Source: Candidatus Sulfuricurvum sp. RIFRC-1
Lineage (GTDB): Bacteria; Campylobacterota; Campylobacteria; Campylobacterales; Sulfurimonadaceae
DNA: 64,000 nt
Reading direction: 5' to 3'
Assembly (NCBI RefSeq): GCF_000310245.1
Contig: NC_020505.1
Coordinates: 1,646,001-1,710,000 of the forward strand
The position numbers and the translations under genes are program-made. Positions 1 through 11,270 of the stretch are shown here, piece after piece. Under the pieces are notes generated by a model, which was not told the origin of the DNA, did no database searches, and saw only the letters and a list, made by a program, of their open reading frames with translations. The first letter of the stretch is position 1. Each line of letters starts with the position of its first letter.

Positions 1-777
1 TGCACGAAGGGTAAAGAGAGGCAACGGTACATCAACATAAACTAACCCGTGATAACTCTCATCCGGCTCATTGAACTGCGGATAGCGCGCATTCCCTTTG
101 ATCAAATCAATCAAACCGTTACGCTCAACCATAATCCCGCCAATGGCCAATCCTTGTCCCGTCGTATATTTACTCGCACTGTGAACCACTACATCGACAC
201 CATGTTCGAACGGACGGCAAAGGACCGGAGTCGCTACCGTATTATCGACGATAGTGAGGATGCCGTGTTTTTTCGCAATCGCGGTAATTGCAGCAATATC
301 GGCCACATCGATGCTAGGGTTGGTTAATGATTCAAAGAAAATCGCTTTGGTTTTATCATCAACCAGTGCTTCGATCTCGATTGGATTTTGCACATCGAAA
401 TAACGGGCTTGTATACCGAAACGTTTTAACGTGTACGACGCTTGGGTCAATGTTCCGCCGTAGAGCTGACGGGCACAAATAATATTATCTCCCGATTCAG
501 CCGCATTAGCAATTGCATAAAAGATAGAGGCCATACCGCTTGCACCGGCTAAAGCTGCAGCGCCCCCTTCAAGTTGCGCAAACCGTTTTTCAAAGACATC
601 GGTTGTCGGGTTGTTCAGACGGGTATAGATATTTCCCAACTCTTTAAGAGCAAATAAATTTGCCGCATGCTCAACATCACGAAACTCGTATGCAGTCGTT
701 TGATAGATGGGTACTGCCATCGTACTTTGAGAGTCTTTGTTGTATCCCGCGTGAAGCGCTTCAGTTTGAAGTTGCAT
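1..777 (-). CDS. metY: O-acetylhomoserine sulfhydrylase, N-terminal part (runs off left edge)
   Basis: PLP-dependent Cys/Met-metabolism enzyme; in this family it joins O-acetylhomoserine with sulfide to give homocysteine in the cytoplasm. The reading frame is open from the ATG at 777 to the window edge, about 259 residues. Visible family features are the start MQLQTEALHAGY, the PIYQTTAYEF segment, YTRLNNPTT, the GASGM segment that binds cofactor phosphate, the VDNTVATP segment, and HSASKYTTGQG, whose Lys is the PLP-binding residue. An AAGGA ribosome site lies just upstream and a good promoter at 806-834. The C-terminal part is outside the window. A cystathionine synthase/lyase is the alternative, but the inserted KELGNIYTRL-type N-terminus favours MetY. 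Confidence 0.9.
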   Translation of the reverse strand, partial: MQLQTEALHAGYNKDSQSTMAVPIYQTTAYEFRDVEHAANLFALKELGNIYTRLNNPTTDVFEKRFAQLEGGAAALAGASGMASIFYAIANAAESGDNIICARQLYGGTLTQASYTLKRFGIQARYFDVQNPIEIEALVDDKTKAIFFESLTNPSIDVADIAAITAIAKKHGILTIVDNTVATPVLCRPFEHGVDVVVHSASKYTTGQGLAIGGIMVERNGLIDLIKGNARYPQFNEPDESYHGLVYVDVPLPLFTLRA

Positions 778-805
778 AATCATCCTTTACATTGTTTTGT
801 AAATT

Positions 806-834
806 ATTGTATCGTGATTTTACATTTTTCCCAA
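806..834 (-). promoter_or_regulatory. Probable sigma70 promoter of metY
   Basis: Read on the minus strand there is a TTGGGA -35 element (829-834), a 17-bp spacer and a TACAAT -10 element (806-811), about 28 bp before the metY start. A perfect palindrome abuts it on the upstream side. Confidence 0.6.
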
Positions 835-836
835 GT

Positions 837-859
837 AATCCTACTAATTTAGTAGGATT
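837..859. promoter_or_regulatory. Perfect 23-bp palindrome between guaB and metY
   Basis: Two 11-bp arms (AATCCTACTAA and its complement) flank one central base. The element sits 2 bp upstream of the metY -35 box and 19 bp after the guaB stop codon. There is no T-run after it on the minus strand, so it is not a standard intrinsic terminator; an operator is the better guess, although a guaB 3'-end hairpin is possible. Confidence 0.55.
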
Positions 860-878
860 AAAACCGTATAAATGAAAT

Positions 879-3666
<2,788 letters not shown>

Positions 3667-3670
<4 letters not shown>

Positions 3671-3792
3671 GCACGTTCCTTTCTACGTTTTGCTTGTTTT
3701 ACCATCATAATCCCTAAACCAATTACGACAAAAATAACCCCGACTGTTTCAGCAATAAAACTCATTGGAACGGGTTGAGTGAAATCGATCAT
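3667..3792 (-). CDS. 41-aa single-span membrane microprotein between ileS and gatA
   Basis: The frame starts with an ATG that overlaps the ileS stop (TAATG) and ends with a TGA that overlaps the gatA start (ATGA). The product begins [12 protein letters not shown], has one hydrophobic helix of about 20 residues (from IAETVGVIF to GIMMVK) and a strongly basic tail ([10 protein letters not shown]), predicting a small inner-membrane protein with the tail in the cytoplasm. I do not recognise a family. The overlaps on both sides support real translation and suggest it at least couples gatA translation to ileS. No function can be assigned. Confidence 0.6.
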
Positions 3793-6548
3793 TACGCAAC
3801 TACCTGCGCACAACGTGGACATAATGACTGTTCGTCTTCACTATGATATTTCCAGCATCTTGGACATTTAGCTTTGGATGCTAGGGCAATATTGAATGTG
3901 TCCCCTTCGTAGTCAAACGTCCCTAAAACATCTTTGAGTTCACAGGCACACCATTTAGAGATAACCAGATACTCTTCAATATCGGCTTTTTTCATCGCTT
4001 TTGCCACTGTAGAAGTCGTTGATATTACGAGTTCAAGGGTGTTTTTAATCACTTTCTCTTTTTTCAATCCGTCCACAATCTCATTGAACTTTTCACGGAT
4101 CACTTTCATGGTCGCTTCGTCCCAGTTGCTATCAACTGCTTCGATTGATCTATAAGTGATATCAAAAATATCCGTGCATGATCCCTTAATAACCGATGGA
4201 GCATTCTCAAAAATCTCATCAGCGGTATAAGTCAAAATCGGAGCGATAAGTCCGAGCATAGAACGGGAAATGATCGCCATAGCACTCTGTGTCGAGCGAC
4301 GCTCAGCAGAAGAGGAAGCGTCACAATACATACGGTCTTTGGTAATATCGATGTAAACACCGCTGAGTTCATTGACAATAAAATAGTTCAATCCGCTCAT
4401 CCCGTGAACGAAGTTATATTCCCCGAAAAGTCGATGCGTCTCGTCAAATACCTCTTTAGCTTTTGCCACGATCCATTTATCGATCTCACCCATTTCACTG
4501 TAGGGAACGATGGTTTCCAATCCATCAAGATTCGCCAACATAATACGGAACGTATTGCGCAGTTTTCGGTATTGATCGGCTGTCTGCTTGAGGATATTAC
4601 CGGAGATTTTTAAATCACCTTGATAGTCACTCATTGCAACCCATAGACGCAAAATTTCTGACCCGTATTCTTTGAGAACCGATTCGGGAGCAACGACATT
4701 CCCTTTGGATTTTGACATCTTCTCACCCTTCTCATCGACGGTGAAACCGTGAGTCAAAAGTGCTTTGTACGGAGCAATATGTTCCACTGCCGTACTTAAA
4801 AAGAGAGAGGATTGGAACCATCCGCGATGCTGGTCAGAGCCTTCGATGTACAAATCAGCCGGATATTCTCCCGCATCATAGTTACGTGATTTAAGCACCG
4901 CATTCCATGTCGAACCGCTGTCAAACCAAACATCGAGAATGTCGGACACTTTTTCAAGTTCATCCGCTTTGTACGAGCATCCCGGATAGAGAAGCTCTTC
5001 GATACTCATCGAGTACCACGCATCGGTGCTGTGCATCTCGAAAATCATCGCGATAAAGTTAAGCACTTTCTCTTCTAAAATCACTTCCCCCGTCGCTTTG
5101 ACACGGAAAAATGCGATAGGAACTCCCCAATCACGCTGGCGAGAGATACACCAGTCAGGACGGTTTTCAACCATTGATCCTAAGCGGTTACGTCCGGATT
5201 CCGGATAAAACGCTGTTTTAGCGACTTCAGCCTGTGCGATTTCACGAAGTGTTTTTGTCTCGCCCAGAGGTGTGCCGTCTACACTGATAAACCATTGCTT
5301 CGTCGCACGGTAAATGAGCGGAGTATGAGAACGCCAGCAGTGCGGATAGGAGTGACGAAATTTCGATACTTTAAGTGCTTTATCTCCGAGCAATTCGATG
5401 ATCGGTTCATTGCATTTAAAGATGTGTTTACCGACGAACTCTTCGGGATTCGGGAGAAGTTTTTCGCGAACCACGCTCTGATCGTAACACCCTGTCTCAT
5501 CAACCGGCATTACGACTTCGAGGTTATAACGAAGACCGATACGATAGTCATCTTCCCCATGTCCCGGTGCAGTGTGAACACATCCTGAACCGTTCTCCAT
5601 CAAAACATGCTCGCCGAGAACCAAATGAGAACCGCGACCGTTTAGAGGGTTGATCGCATAAAGGTTTTCAAATTTTTTCGCTTCGATTTTTTGAACGACA
5701 CTCCCTGAAAATACACCCTCTTCGATAAGGGCGTTGTACCGTTTCTCGGCAACGATGTAACCGTCACTGGTCCGCACATAGATCTCATCAGGATTGAGAG
5801 AGATCCCCGTATTCGCAGGCAGTGTCCACGGAGTCGTCGTCCAGATAATGATGGCGGCGTTCCCCTCGATCCCTGCTCGTACCTTAGCCTCATCGCTGAG
5901 TTCAAACGCGACATAGATCGAATAGTCCTCTTTATCTTCGTATTCTACTTCCGCTTCGGCAAGTGCCGTCCGCTCCGCCCAGCTCCAATACACCGGTTTA
6001 GAACGCTCGATCAATAGCCCTTTTTTCGCTACAGCGCACAAAGTACGGTAGATGTTCGCTTCAAACTTCGAGTCCATGGTCAAATACGGATTATCCCAGT
6101 CCGCAATAACACCCAGTTTTTTAAACTCCGCGCGTTGAATATCGACAAATTCACTCGCATGATCGCGACACATCTGGCGTACTTCTGCGGTGCTGAGAAG
6201 CTCTTTTTTCTGCTTTCCGCCCAGCTTTTTCTCCACTTGCTGCTCGATCGGCAATCCGTGACAGTCCCATCCCGGAGTAAAACGAACCGATTTACCGTTG
6301 AAGTAATGGTATTTGACAATAATATCTTTAAGTACTTTATTGAGGGCGTGACCGATATGTGTATGGCCGTTGGCATACGGAGGTCCATCATGCAATGTGA
6401 AGCTCTCGGCACCTTTACGATTGGCTTTCATCTTGCCGTAAACATCGTTCGCAATCCACGCGCTATAGCGTGCAGGCTCATTTTGAACCAAATTTCCGCG
6501 CATCGGAAACTCGGTCTGAGGTAGAAGGAGGGTCTCTTTATAATCCAT
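3792..6548 (-). CDS. ileS: Isoleucyl-tRNA synthetase
   Basis: Class I aminoacyl-tRNA synthetase charging tRNA(Ile), with an editing domain that removes Val-tRNA. The 918 residues cover all family domains: the HIGH-type signature GHTHIGH (residues 61-67), the CP1 editing region with TTTPWTLPANTG, the WCISRQRDWGVPI segment, the KMSKS loop (EKMSKSKGN), the anticodon-binding domain and a C-terminal zinc finger with two CxxC pairs (KCPRCW and LCPRC). It is the first gene of the ileS-microprotein-gatA-guaB run. A TATAAT-like -10 lies in the 98-bp gap before it, without a clear -35. Confidence 0.97.
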   Translation of the reverse strand: MDYKETLLLPQTEFPMRGNLVQNEPARYSAWIANDVYGKMKANRKGAESFTLHDGPPYANGHTHIGHALNKVLKDIIVKYHYFNGKSVRFTPGWDCHGLPIEQQVEKKLGGKQKKELLSTAEVRQMCRDHASEFVDIQRAEFKKLGVIADWDNPYLTMDSKFEANIYRTLCAVAKKGLLIERSKPVYWSWAERTALAEAEVEYEDKEDYSIYVAFELSDEAKVRAGIEGNAAIIIWTTTPWTLPANTGISLNPDEIYVRTSDGYIVAEKRYNALIEEGVFSGSVVQKIEAKKFENLYAINPLNGRGSHLVLGEHVLMENGSGCVHTAPGHGEDDYRIGLRYNLEVVMPVDETGCYDQSVVREKLLPNPEEFVGKHIFKCNEPIIELLGDKALKVSKFRHSYPHCWRSHTPLIYRATKQWFISVDGTPLGETKTLREIAQAEVAKTAFYPESGRNRLGSMVENRPDWCISRQRDWGVPIAFFRVKATGEVILEEKVLNFIAMIFEMHSTDAWYSMSIEELLYPGCSYKADELEKVSDILDVWFDSGSTWNAVLKSRNYDAGEYPADLYIEGSDQHRGWFQSSLFLSTAVEHIAPYKALLTHGFTVDEKGEKMSKSKGNVVAPESVLKEYGSEILRLWVAMSDYQGDLKISGNILKQTADQYRKLRNTFRIMLANLDGLETIVPYSEMGEIDKWIVAKAKEVFDETHRLFGEYNFVHGMSGLNYFIVNELSGVYIDITKDRMYCDASSSAERRSTQSAMAIISRSMLGLIAPILTYTADEIFENAPSVIKGSCTDIFDITYRSIEAVDSNWDEATMKVIREKFNEIVDGLKKEKVIKNTLELVISTTSTVAKAMKKADIEEYLVISKWCACELKDVLGTFDYEGDTFNIALASKAKCPRCWKYHSEDEQSLCPRCAQVVA

Positions 6549-6646
6549 CTGTTACCTTATAGAAAAAGTGGTGCATTATAGCGTTCAGGTGATTAAATTT
6601 TGCTGTCACTATGCTATACTATCCGAAATTTATACTCGGGAACTCC

Positions 6647-7738
6647 ATGAAACGTGATGTTATTTTCGTAGGAAATCGGCTGATTTTGAATGAAGCGTAT
6701 GAGCGTTATATCCTCCGAAGTATCAAAAATCGCCTCGCTTCAATCGACTCCATCAATTATTTCGAAGAATCGGACAAAGGGCTCTTTTTACACCTTGAAG
6801 GTCTCTTAAAGAATGAATCCAAGCTCATCATTGTCACCACAAAAAGCACCTTTACCATCGTCGGAAAACTTCTCAGCACTGTCACCGCCGATAACCAGAT
6901 TTTAAAAGAACAAATGCTTATTCCATCACGTGCCAGTATCCTCGAAAACGGTAGCTATCTTCTCACCCACAACAGTTCTGAAATCAACGTTATTCTGGCA
7001 ACAGAGGGGAAAGAACTCCCTCCGATTCTCATCGATGATGAGTCACGTCTTGCCACTATCCACCTTTTCAACGAAGAACTTCTCAGTGCGCAAACGCTTC
7101 TCGAACCGTTAGCCCAAAACTTCGATGTTAAACTTGAATTCAGCGAATTAGTCGAGGGATGGCTTAAAATACGTATCCACACCCGTAAACACGGAAACCT
7201 TTCTCAATTTATTGCATCCGCACGCGGGCTCATGCATCATAAAGTCATTGCCGCGACCAATATCGCCGCATTTATTATTGAACGTCTGGGGACTCACCAC
7301 AAAAAACTCTCATTTGCCGAAAGCTGCAGCGGAGGGTCACTTGCCCATTTTTTTACCTCTCAAAGTGGTGCGTCCAATGTGTTTGAAGGTTCTTTAATCA
7401 CTTATTCCAATACTCTAAAAGCCAATTGGCTGGCAGTTGATGATTATGCGCTTGAACATCATGGTGCGGTAAGTGCCGAAGTGGTTGTAGAGATGTCAGA
7501 GGGGGCGATGAATGTTAGTTTTGCCGATTATTCCTTGGCCATCAGCGGTGTCGCAGGGCCTACCGGAGGGAGCGATACCAAGCCGGTCGGAACCGTTTAT
7601 ATCAGCGCAAGGTCTAAAACATCGGTTCATACGGAACGATTTCATTTCGAGGGAGATCGTAACTACATCCAAGAGCAAAGTGTTCTTATGGCGGTAAAAA
7701 TGCTCCTGAATATAGACAAAGAATTATTTTTTGCCTAA
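6647..7738 (+). CDS. CinA-family protein (damage-inducible/NMN deamidase type)
   Basis: Two-part protein of 363 residues from the ATG at 6647; an upstream in-frame ATG at 6611 would add 12 residues without a better ribosome site. The C-terminal ~160 residues match the CinA domain, which in studied members deamidates nicotinamide mononucleotide: SFAESCSGGSL (catalytic Ser region), EGSLITYSNTLK, AISGVAGPTGGS and GTVYIS are all present. The N-terminal half resembles the molybdopterin-binding-like (MoCF) domain of full-length CinA only weakly and looks degenerate. It is transcribed alone, opposite to ileS, and is followed by the tRNA cluster. Confidence 0.85.
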   Translation: MKRDVIFVGNRLILNEAYERYILRSIKNRLASIDSINYFEESDKGLFLHLEGLLKNESKLIIVTTKSTFTIVGKLLSTVTADNQILKEQMLIPSRASILENGSYLLTHNSSEINVILATEGKELPPILIDDESRLATIHLFNEELLSAQTLLEPLAQNFDVKLEFSELVEGWLKIRIHTRKHGNLSQFIASARGLMHHKVIAATNIAAFIIERLGTHHKKLSFAESCSGGSLAHFFTSQSGASNVFEGSLITYSNTLKANWLAVDDYALEHHGAVSAEVVVEMSEGAMNVSFADYSLAISGVAGPTGGSDTKPVGTVYISARSKTSVHTERFHFEGDRNYIQEQSVLMAVKMLLNIDKELFFA

Positions 7739-7752
7739 ATCATTCTTTCGCC

Positions 7753-7781
7753 TTGACAAAACGACATCTTTCCCCTATAAT
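7753..7781 (+). promoter_or_regulatory. Consensus sigma70 promoter of the tRNA cluster
   Basis: A perfect TTGACA (7753-7758), 17-bp spacer and perfect TATAAT (7776-7781) precede tRNA-Lys by 38 bp. It is the strongest promoter match I saw in the window, as expected for stable RNA genes. Confidence 0.9.
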
Positions 7782-7819
7782 TTCGCCCTCACAATCGTCC
7801 AGTTTTGATGATTGAAGAG

Positions 7820-7895
7820 GTCTCGTTAGCTCAGCCGGTAGAGCATCTCACTTTTAATGAGGGGGCCGATGGTTCGAATCCATCACGAGACACCA
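7820..7895 (+). tRNA. tRNA-Lys (anticodon TTT)
   Basis: 76-nt cloverleaf with acceptor stem GTCTCGT/ACGAGAC, D-loop AGCTCAGCCGGTAGAGC, anticodon TTT at 7853-7855, T-loop GGTTCGAATCC and encoded CCA. First of four tRNAs in the cluster. Confidence 0.97.
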
Positions 7896-7908
7896 TGTGC
7901 GGTTCAGT

Positions 7909-7984
7909 GACCCTTTCGTCTAGTGGCCAAGGACACTATCACTTCATGGTAGGAACAGAGGTTCAAATCCTTTAGGGGTCGCCA
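7909..7984 (+). tRNA. tRNA-Glu (anticodon TTC)
   Basis: 76-nt cloverleaf with acceptor stem GACCCTT/AGGGGTC, T-loop GTTCAAATC and encoded CCA. The anticodon stem CTATC/GGTAG leaves the loop ACTTCAT, giving anticodon TTC at 7943-7945. In this fold the base before the anticodon (position 33) is C, where U is almost universal. Confidence 0.94.
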
Positions 7985-8021
7985 CTTGTTCGAGTTGTTT
8001 CGATTTATTTTTTAAACTCTT

Positions 8022-8097
8022 GGGAGTTTAGCTCAGTTGGTAGAGCGCTACCCTTACAAGGTAGATGTCACAGGTTCGAGTCCTGTAATTCCCACCA
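8022..8097 (+). tRNA. tRNA-Val (anticodon TAC)
   Basis: 76-nt cloverleaf with acceptor stem GGGAGTT/AATTCCC, anticodon TAC at 8055-8057, T-loop GGTTCGAGTCC and encoded CCA. Third in the cluster. Confidence 0.97.
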
Positions 8098-8111
8098 TTT
8101 TTTTTGGCGCT

Positions 8112-8188
8112 GCAGCGGTAGTTCAGTTGGTTAGAATACCTGCCTGTCACGCAGGGGGTCGCGGGTTCGAGTCCCGTCCGCTGCGCCA
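8112..8188 (+). tRNA. tRNA-Asp (anticodon GTC)
   Basis: 77-nt cloverleaf with acceptor stem GCAGCGG/CCGCTGC, anticodon GTC at 8146-8148, T-loop GGTTCGAGTCC and encoded CCA. Last in the cluster; no clear T-run terminator follows before the next gene at 8247. Confidence 0.97.
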
Positions 8189-8246
8189 TATTTACTCTTC
8201 TTTTATTTACCATCACAATATCCTTTATCTATGTTATTATATTTGC

Positions 8247-8831
8247 ATGAAACTCAAATCTGCACTTTTTACCCTTTACATTGCTGTATGGCTAATTTTA
8301 GCTATTGATCCATGGTATCGTGATGATTGGCTGTTGGAAAATCTTTTGGTATTTATTGCTCTGCCGATTATTCTTTGGTGTGAGAAGCGGTTTGGTTTTT
8401 CTGAGCCAAGTGTTTGGATGCTCTTTATCTTTTTTGTTTTGCATGGAATAGGTGCACACTATACCTACAGTGAAATGCCTTTTTTTACCCCATTTACTGA
8501 ATTTTTCGGATTTGAACGAAATCATTACGACCGTGTAATCCACTTTTTATTCGGGTTCTTACTCTTTTTACCCTTCTTAGAACTGTTTTTCTCATTCGAA
8601 AAATCGGTTAAAAATACGTTTACTTTTACTCTTGTTTTTCTGATCGCTGCATCCGGTTTCTATGAAGTGATAGAATGGATCGCTACACAAATGACTCATG
8701 CTGATCTTGGAACAGCTTTTTTAGGTATACAAGGAGATGAATGGGATGCACAAAAAGATATGGCATGCGGATATCTTGGGGTTTTGATTTCAGCAGCCAT
8801 TTATTACCGCAAAATTATCCCAAAACACTAA
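8247..8831 (+). CDS. YjdF/DUF2238-like inner membrane protein
   Basis: A 194-residue polytopic membrane protein with about six hydrophobic helices. The family-typical loop HYTYSEMPFF, the FERNHYDRVIHFLFGFL segment and the C-terminal IQGDEWDAQKDMACGYLG motif are clear; these conserved acidic and His residues mark the DUF2238/YjdF family, whose function is not established. I chose the ATG at 8247 because any earlier in-frame start would lie inside the tRNA genes. It is followed tail to tail by a minus-strand gene with a 4-bp overlap. Confidence 0.8.
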   Translation: MKLKSALFTLYIAVWLILAIDPWYRDDWLLENLLVFIALPIILWCEKRFGFSEPSVWMLFIFFVLHGIGAHYTYSEMPFFTPFTEFFGFERNHYDRVIHFLFGFLLFLPFLELFFSFEKSVKNTFTFTLVFLIAASGFYEVIEWIATQMTHADLGTAFLGIQGDEWDAQKDMACGYLGVLISAAIYYRKIIPKH

Positions 8832-9193
8832 TGAGTCTCAATCGTACCTCGTGGATATTGCTGATTTTTTATCTGATGCATTGATTTCTCTTTGATCATC
8901 TCTCTTTCGTGTCTTAAAGCCTCTTTTTGCGGATGATGATGTTTTTTAAATTCAAGTCTGGCCGCTTGTTCACGGCGTTCACATTCTTTATACGATTGAG
9001 GTGTCGCTGCATGTTTCACACATTCATCCGCCTCTTGCAAAATTTTGATCCGTTCTTGATGACTTTTCTCTTCAAGTGCTTTATGTTTTTGAAAAAGATC
9101 TTGTCTTTGCTGATTCGTCATATCCACAGACGCTTCTGCTTCAACCAGTGAAAGTGAAGCCAATAATGCAATTACGACCCATTTCTTCATCAA
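8828..9193 (-). CDS. Small exported charged protein, unknown function
   Basis: A 121-residue protein with an apparent Sec signal peptide (MKKWVVIALLASLSL, likely cleaved near VEAEA) followed by a highly charged, Glu/Lys/His-rich region that is likely helical. Two Cys residues (about 53 and 67, DECVKHAA and YKECERRE) could form a disulfide. A HHHH-type stretch (FKKHHHPQKEA) may bind metal. I do not recognise the family. It lies 11 bp after a lipoprotein gene on the same strand, so the two are probably co-transcribed. Confidence 0.6.
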   Translation of the reverse strand: MMKKWVVIALLASLSLVEAEASVDMTNQQRQDLFQKHKALEEKSHQERIKILQEADECVKHAATPQSYKECERREQAARLEFKKHHHPQKEALRHEREMIKEKSMHQIKNQQYPRGTIETH

Positions 9194-9204
9194 ATCCCCC
9201 GACT

Positions 9205-9639
9205 TTATTTTGCCAACTCTACATTATAAATTTGGCCGTTTCGCTTAATAATTTTTACCCGTTGACCAACTCCGAATTCCGTCCCTTTTGAGATCACAAT
9301 AACCTCTTGTTTATCATCCAAAGTGACCGATAGTTCCTGTGCATTCGATTTTCCGATTTCATTTCCGGCATATAAACCGACCAATCCACCCGCTAACATT
9401 GTTAAAACAGAACCTCTTCCACCTCCCATGGTAGAACCGATCACCGCTCCGCTAATACCTCCTATGGCTCCACCGCCACCGGAATCTTTCACAACTACTG
9501 GTTTGACATCCGTTATGACACCCGATTGTGATGACAACATATATTTTGACGCATCCGCATCAACTTCTGCAACACCTGATTGTGCACAACCGCCTAAAAT
9601 AATCATGCTCGTAAATGCTACTGCTGCTAACGTTTTCAT
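9205..9639 (-). CDS. Glycine-zipper outer-membrane lipoprotein (SlyB/Pcp-like)
   Basis: 144 residues with a lipoprotein signal peptide (lipobox LGGC, Cys18) and a glycine-zipper 2TM segment at about 52-95 (SGGGGAIGGISGAVIGS, then AGGLVGLYAGNEIGKS), followed by a small beta domain ending RVKIIKRNGQIYNVEL. This is the layout of the SlyB/Pcp peptidoglycan-adjacent lipoproteins of the outer membrane, whose precise role is only partly known. A TACAAT -10-like element lies about 25 bp upstream of the start on the minus strand. Confidence 0.8.
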   Translation of the reverse strand: MKTLAAVAFTSMIILGGCAQSGVAEVDADASKYMLSSQSGVITDVKPVVVKDSGGGGAIGGISGAVIGSTMGGGRGSVLTMLAGGLVGLYAGNEIGKSNAQELSVTLDDKQEVIVISKGTEFGVGQRVKIIKRNGQIYNVELAK

Positions 9640-9748
9640 ACTATCCCCTTTTTTCCAATTGTATCACTCTTTTATAAATAAGGCATTTGTATTCAATACC
9701 TCAATTATGTTATCATCTAATCTAAACACCACAAAAGGTAGGTAGCGT

Positions 9749-10306
9749 ATGCAAATATTTCTCATTATTCTGGGCGTCGTAGCCCTTATCGCTATTTTGA
9801 TGTACAACTCTCTCATCGGTAAAAAAAATCAGGTTGAAAACATTTTCGCCGGAGTCGATGCGGTACTCAAAAAACGGTTCGACCTCATCCCGAATCTCGT
9901 TGCATCGGTTTCACAATATATGGAACATGAAAAAGGGACGTTGGAAAAAGTGACCGAATACCGTGCACAGGCGATGAAGCCGGGAATCAGTGATGATCAA
10001 AAAATTGCTCTCGATGCCAAACTCACCTCTGCCCTCGGCGCGATCAATATCGCGATGGAAGCCTATCCCGATCTCAAAGCCAACGAAAACGTCATGCACT
10101 TGCAACGCTCACTCAATGAAATCGAAGAGCAGATCTCCGCTGCACGACGTGCTTATAACCAAGCGGTCACCGATCTCAATAATGCTATCGAAATGTTCCC
10201 AACCAATATTGTGGCAGGATGGATGAATCTACAACGACGAGCGGTATTTGAAATCACCGTTACTGAGCGACAAAATGTTGATGTTAATGCCCTTTTTAAT
10301 CGATGA
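9749..10306 (+). CDS. LemA family protein
   Basis: 185 residues: one N-terminal membrane helix (IFLIILGVVALIAILMYNSL) then a long alpha-helical domain, the LemA architecture. Family motifs NQVENIFAGVDAVLKKRFDLIPNLV, shortened here, and RRAYNQAVTDLNNAIEMFPTN-like text at about residues 127-147 are unmistakable. LemA proteins have no firmly established molecular function; they often sit beside DUF3137 or TPM-domain membrane proteins. The stop overlaps the start of the next gene by 4 bp, so the two are translationally coupled. Confidence 0.9.
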   Translation: MQIFLIILGVVALIAILMYNSLIGKKNQVENIFAGVDAVLKKRFDLIPNLVASVSQYMEHEKGTLEKVTEYRAQAMKPGISDDQKIALDAKLTSALGAINIAMEAYPDLKANENVMHLQRSLNEIEEQISAARRAYNQAVTDLNNAIEMFPTNIVAGWMNLQRRAVFEITVTERQNVDVNALFNR

Positions 10307-11268
10307 AATCCGTTTCGGAACTGACCGATTTTTATTACAAAGAGCTATACCCCTCTACTAATGAGCTTGAAGAGACCCGAAAACGGATCATATCTCAGCT
10401 CAAATGGTATGGAGGAATGGGAATCGTCGCTTTTGCCGTCGTTGCTTTGTGGATGGGGAAAAGTTTCGGTCTTTTGCATCCTCTCTCGATAGCCGTCGTC
10501 TTTGGTTTTATCATACTTGCATCGATCACCTACCGTGCTATGACATCGGGATATGCCCAAGACTTTAAAACTCGCATCATCACCCCCCTAATCCATGCCA
10601 TCGATCCGCATCTCCTCTACAATCCCGGTTTTATGATTTCCCGACACCTGTTTGAACGGAGTGATCTGTTCCAACACTCCATAGACCGTTACAGCGGAAA
10701 CGATTACGTCAAAGGCTCGATTGACGGAGTACCGCTTGAATTTTCCGATGTCCATGCCGAATACCAAACTCGAGATTCCAAAGGGCGTACCCAATGGCAC
10801 ACCCTCTTCCGGGGGCTCTTTCTCGTTGCCGAATTCAACAAACACTTCAAAGCTAAAACGATTATCCTCCCCGACCAAGCTGAAAAAAGTTTCGGTTCCC
10901 TTATCGGAGGATGGCTTCAATCAATCAATTTTTCCCGTAATGATCTTATCCGTATGGATGATCCTGAATTTGAGAAACATTTTGTTGTGTATGGAAGTGA
11001 TCCCATCGAAGCCCGTTATATCCTCACCCACTCGATGATGAAACGGCTCTTGGATTTTCAACGTCGTGTTTCACATCCGCTGTTTGTCTCTTTTGTCCAT
11101 AATCATATCCATGTCGGAATCGGCACAGAAAAAGATCTGTTTGAACCAGCGGTTTTTACCTCGTTGCTCGATTATAAACAGGCGATGGAATACGTTAACA
11201 CACTTCAAAATACGATTGGATTGGTAAAAGAATTAAAACTCAATGAAAAGTTGTGGAGTAAAGAGTAA
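10303..11268 (+). CDS. DUF3137 membrane protein, LemA partner
   Basis: 321 residues. After a soluble N-terminal segment there are two hydrophobic helices at about 40-85 (GMGIVAFAVVALWMG and IAVVFGFIILASI) followed by a large cytoplasmic domain. The blocks FSDVHAEYQTRD, LFRGLFLVAEFNK, HFVVYGSDPIEARYILT and FVHNHIHVGIG are typical of DUF3137 proteins, which regularly follow LemA. Function is unknown. Start overlaps lemA (ATGA). A third small gene follows 2 bp later and may complete the operon. Confidence 0.8.
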   Translation: MKSVSELTDFYYKELYPSTNELEETRKRIISQLKWYGGMGIVAFAVVALWMGKSFGLLHPLSIAVVFGFIILASITYRAMTSGYAQDFKTRIITPLIHAIDPHLLYNPGFMISRHLFERSDLFQHSIDRYSGNDYVKGSIDGVPLEFSDVHAEYQTRDSKGRTQWHTLFRGLFLVAEFNKHFKAKTIILPDQAEKSFGSLIGGWLQSINFSRNDLIRMDDPEFEKHFVVYGSDPIEARYILTHSMMKRLLDFQRRVSHPLFVSFVHNHIHVGIGTEKDLFEPAVFTSLLDYKQAMEYVNTLQNTIGLVKELKLNEKLWSKE

Positions 11269-11270
11269 AA

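Noticed and set aside
837-859. Calling the palindrome a guaB terminator
   Set aside because: No T-run follows on either strand, and a 1-nt centre is unusual for a terminator loop, so an operator is more likely.
8037-8246. Upstream extension of the YjdF-like gene through the tRNA genes
   Set aside because: The extension would translate tRNA-Val and tRNA-Asp; the ATG at 8247 matches the family start.
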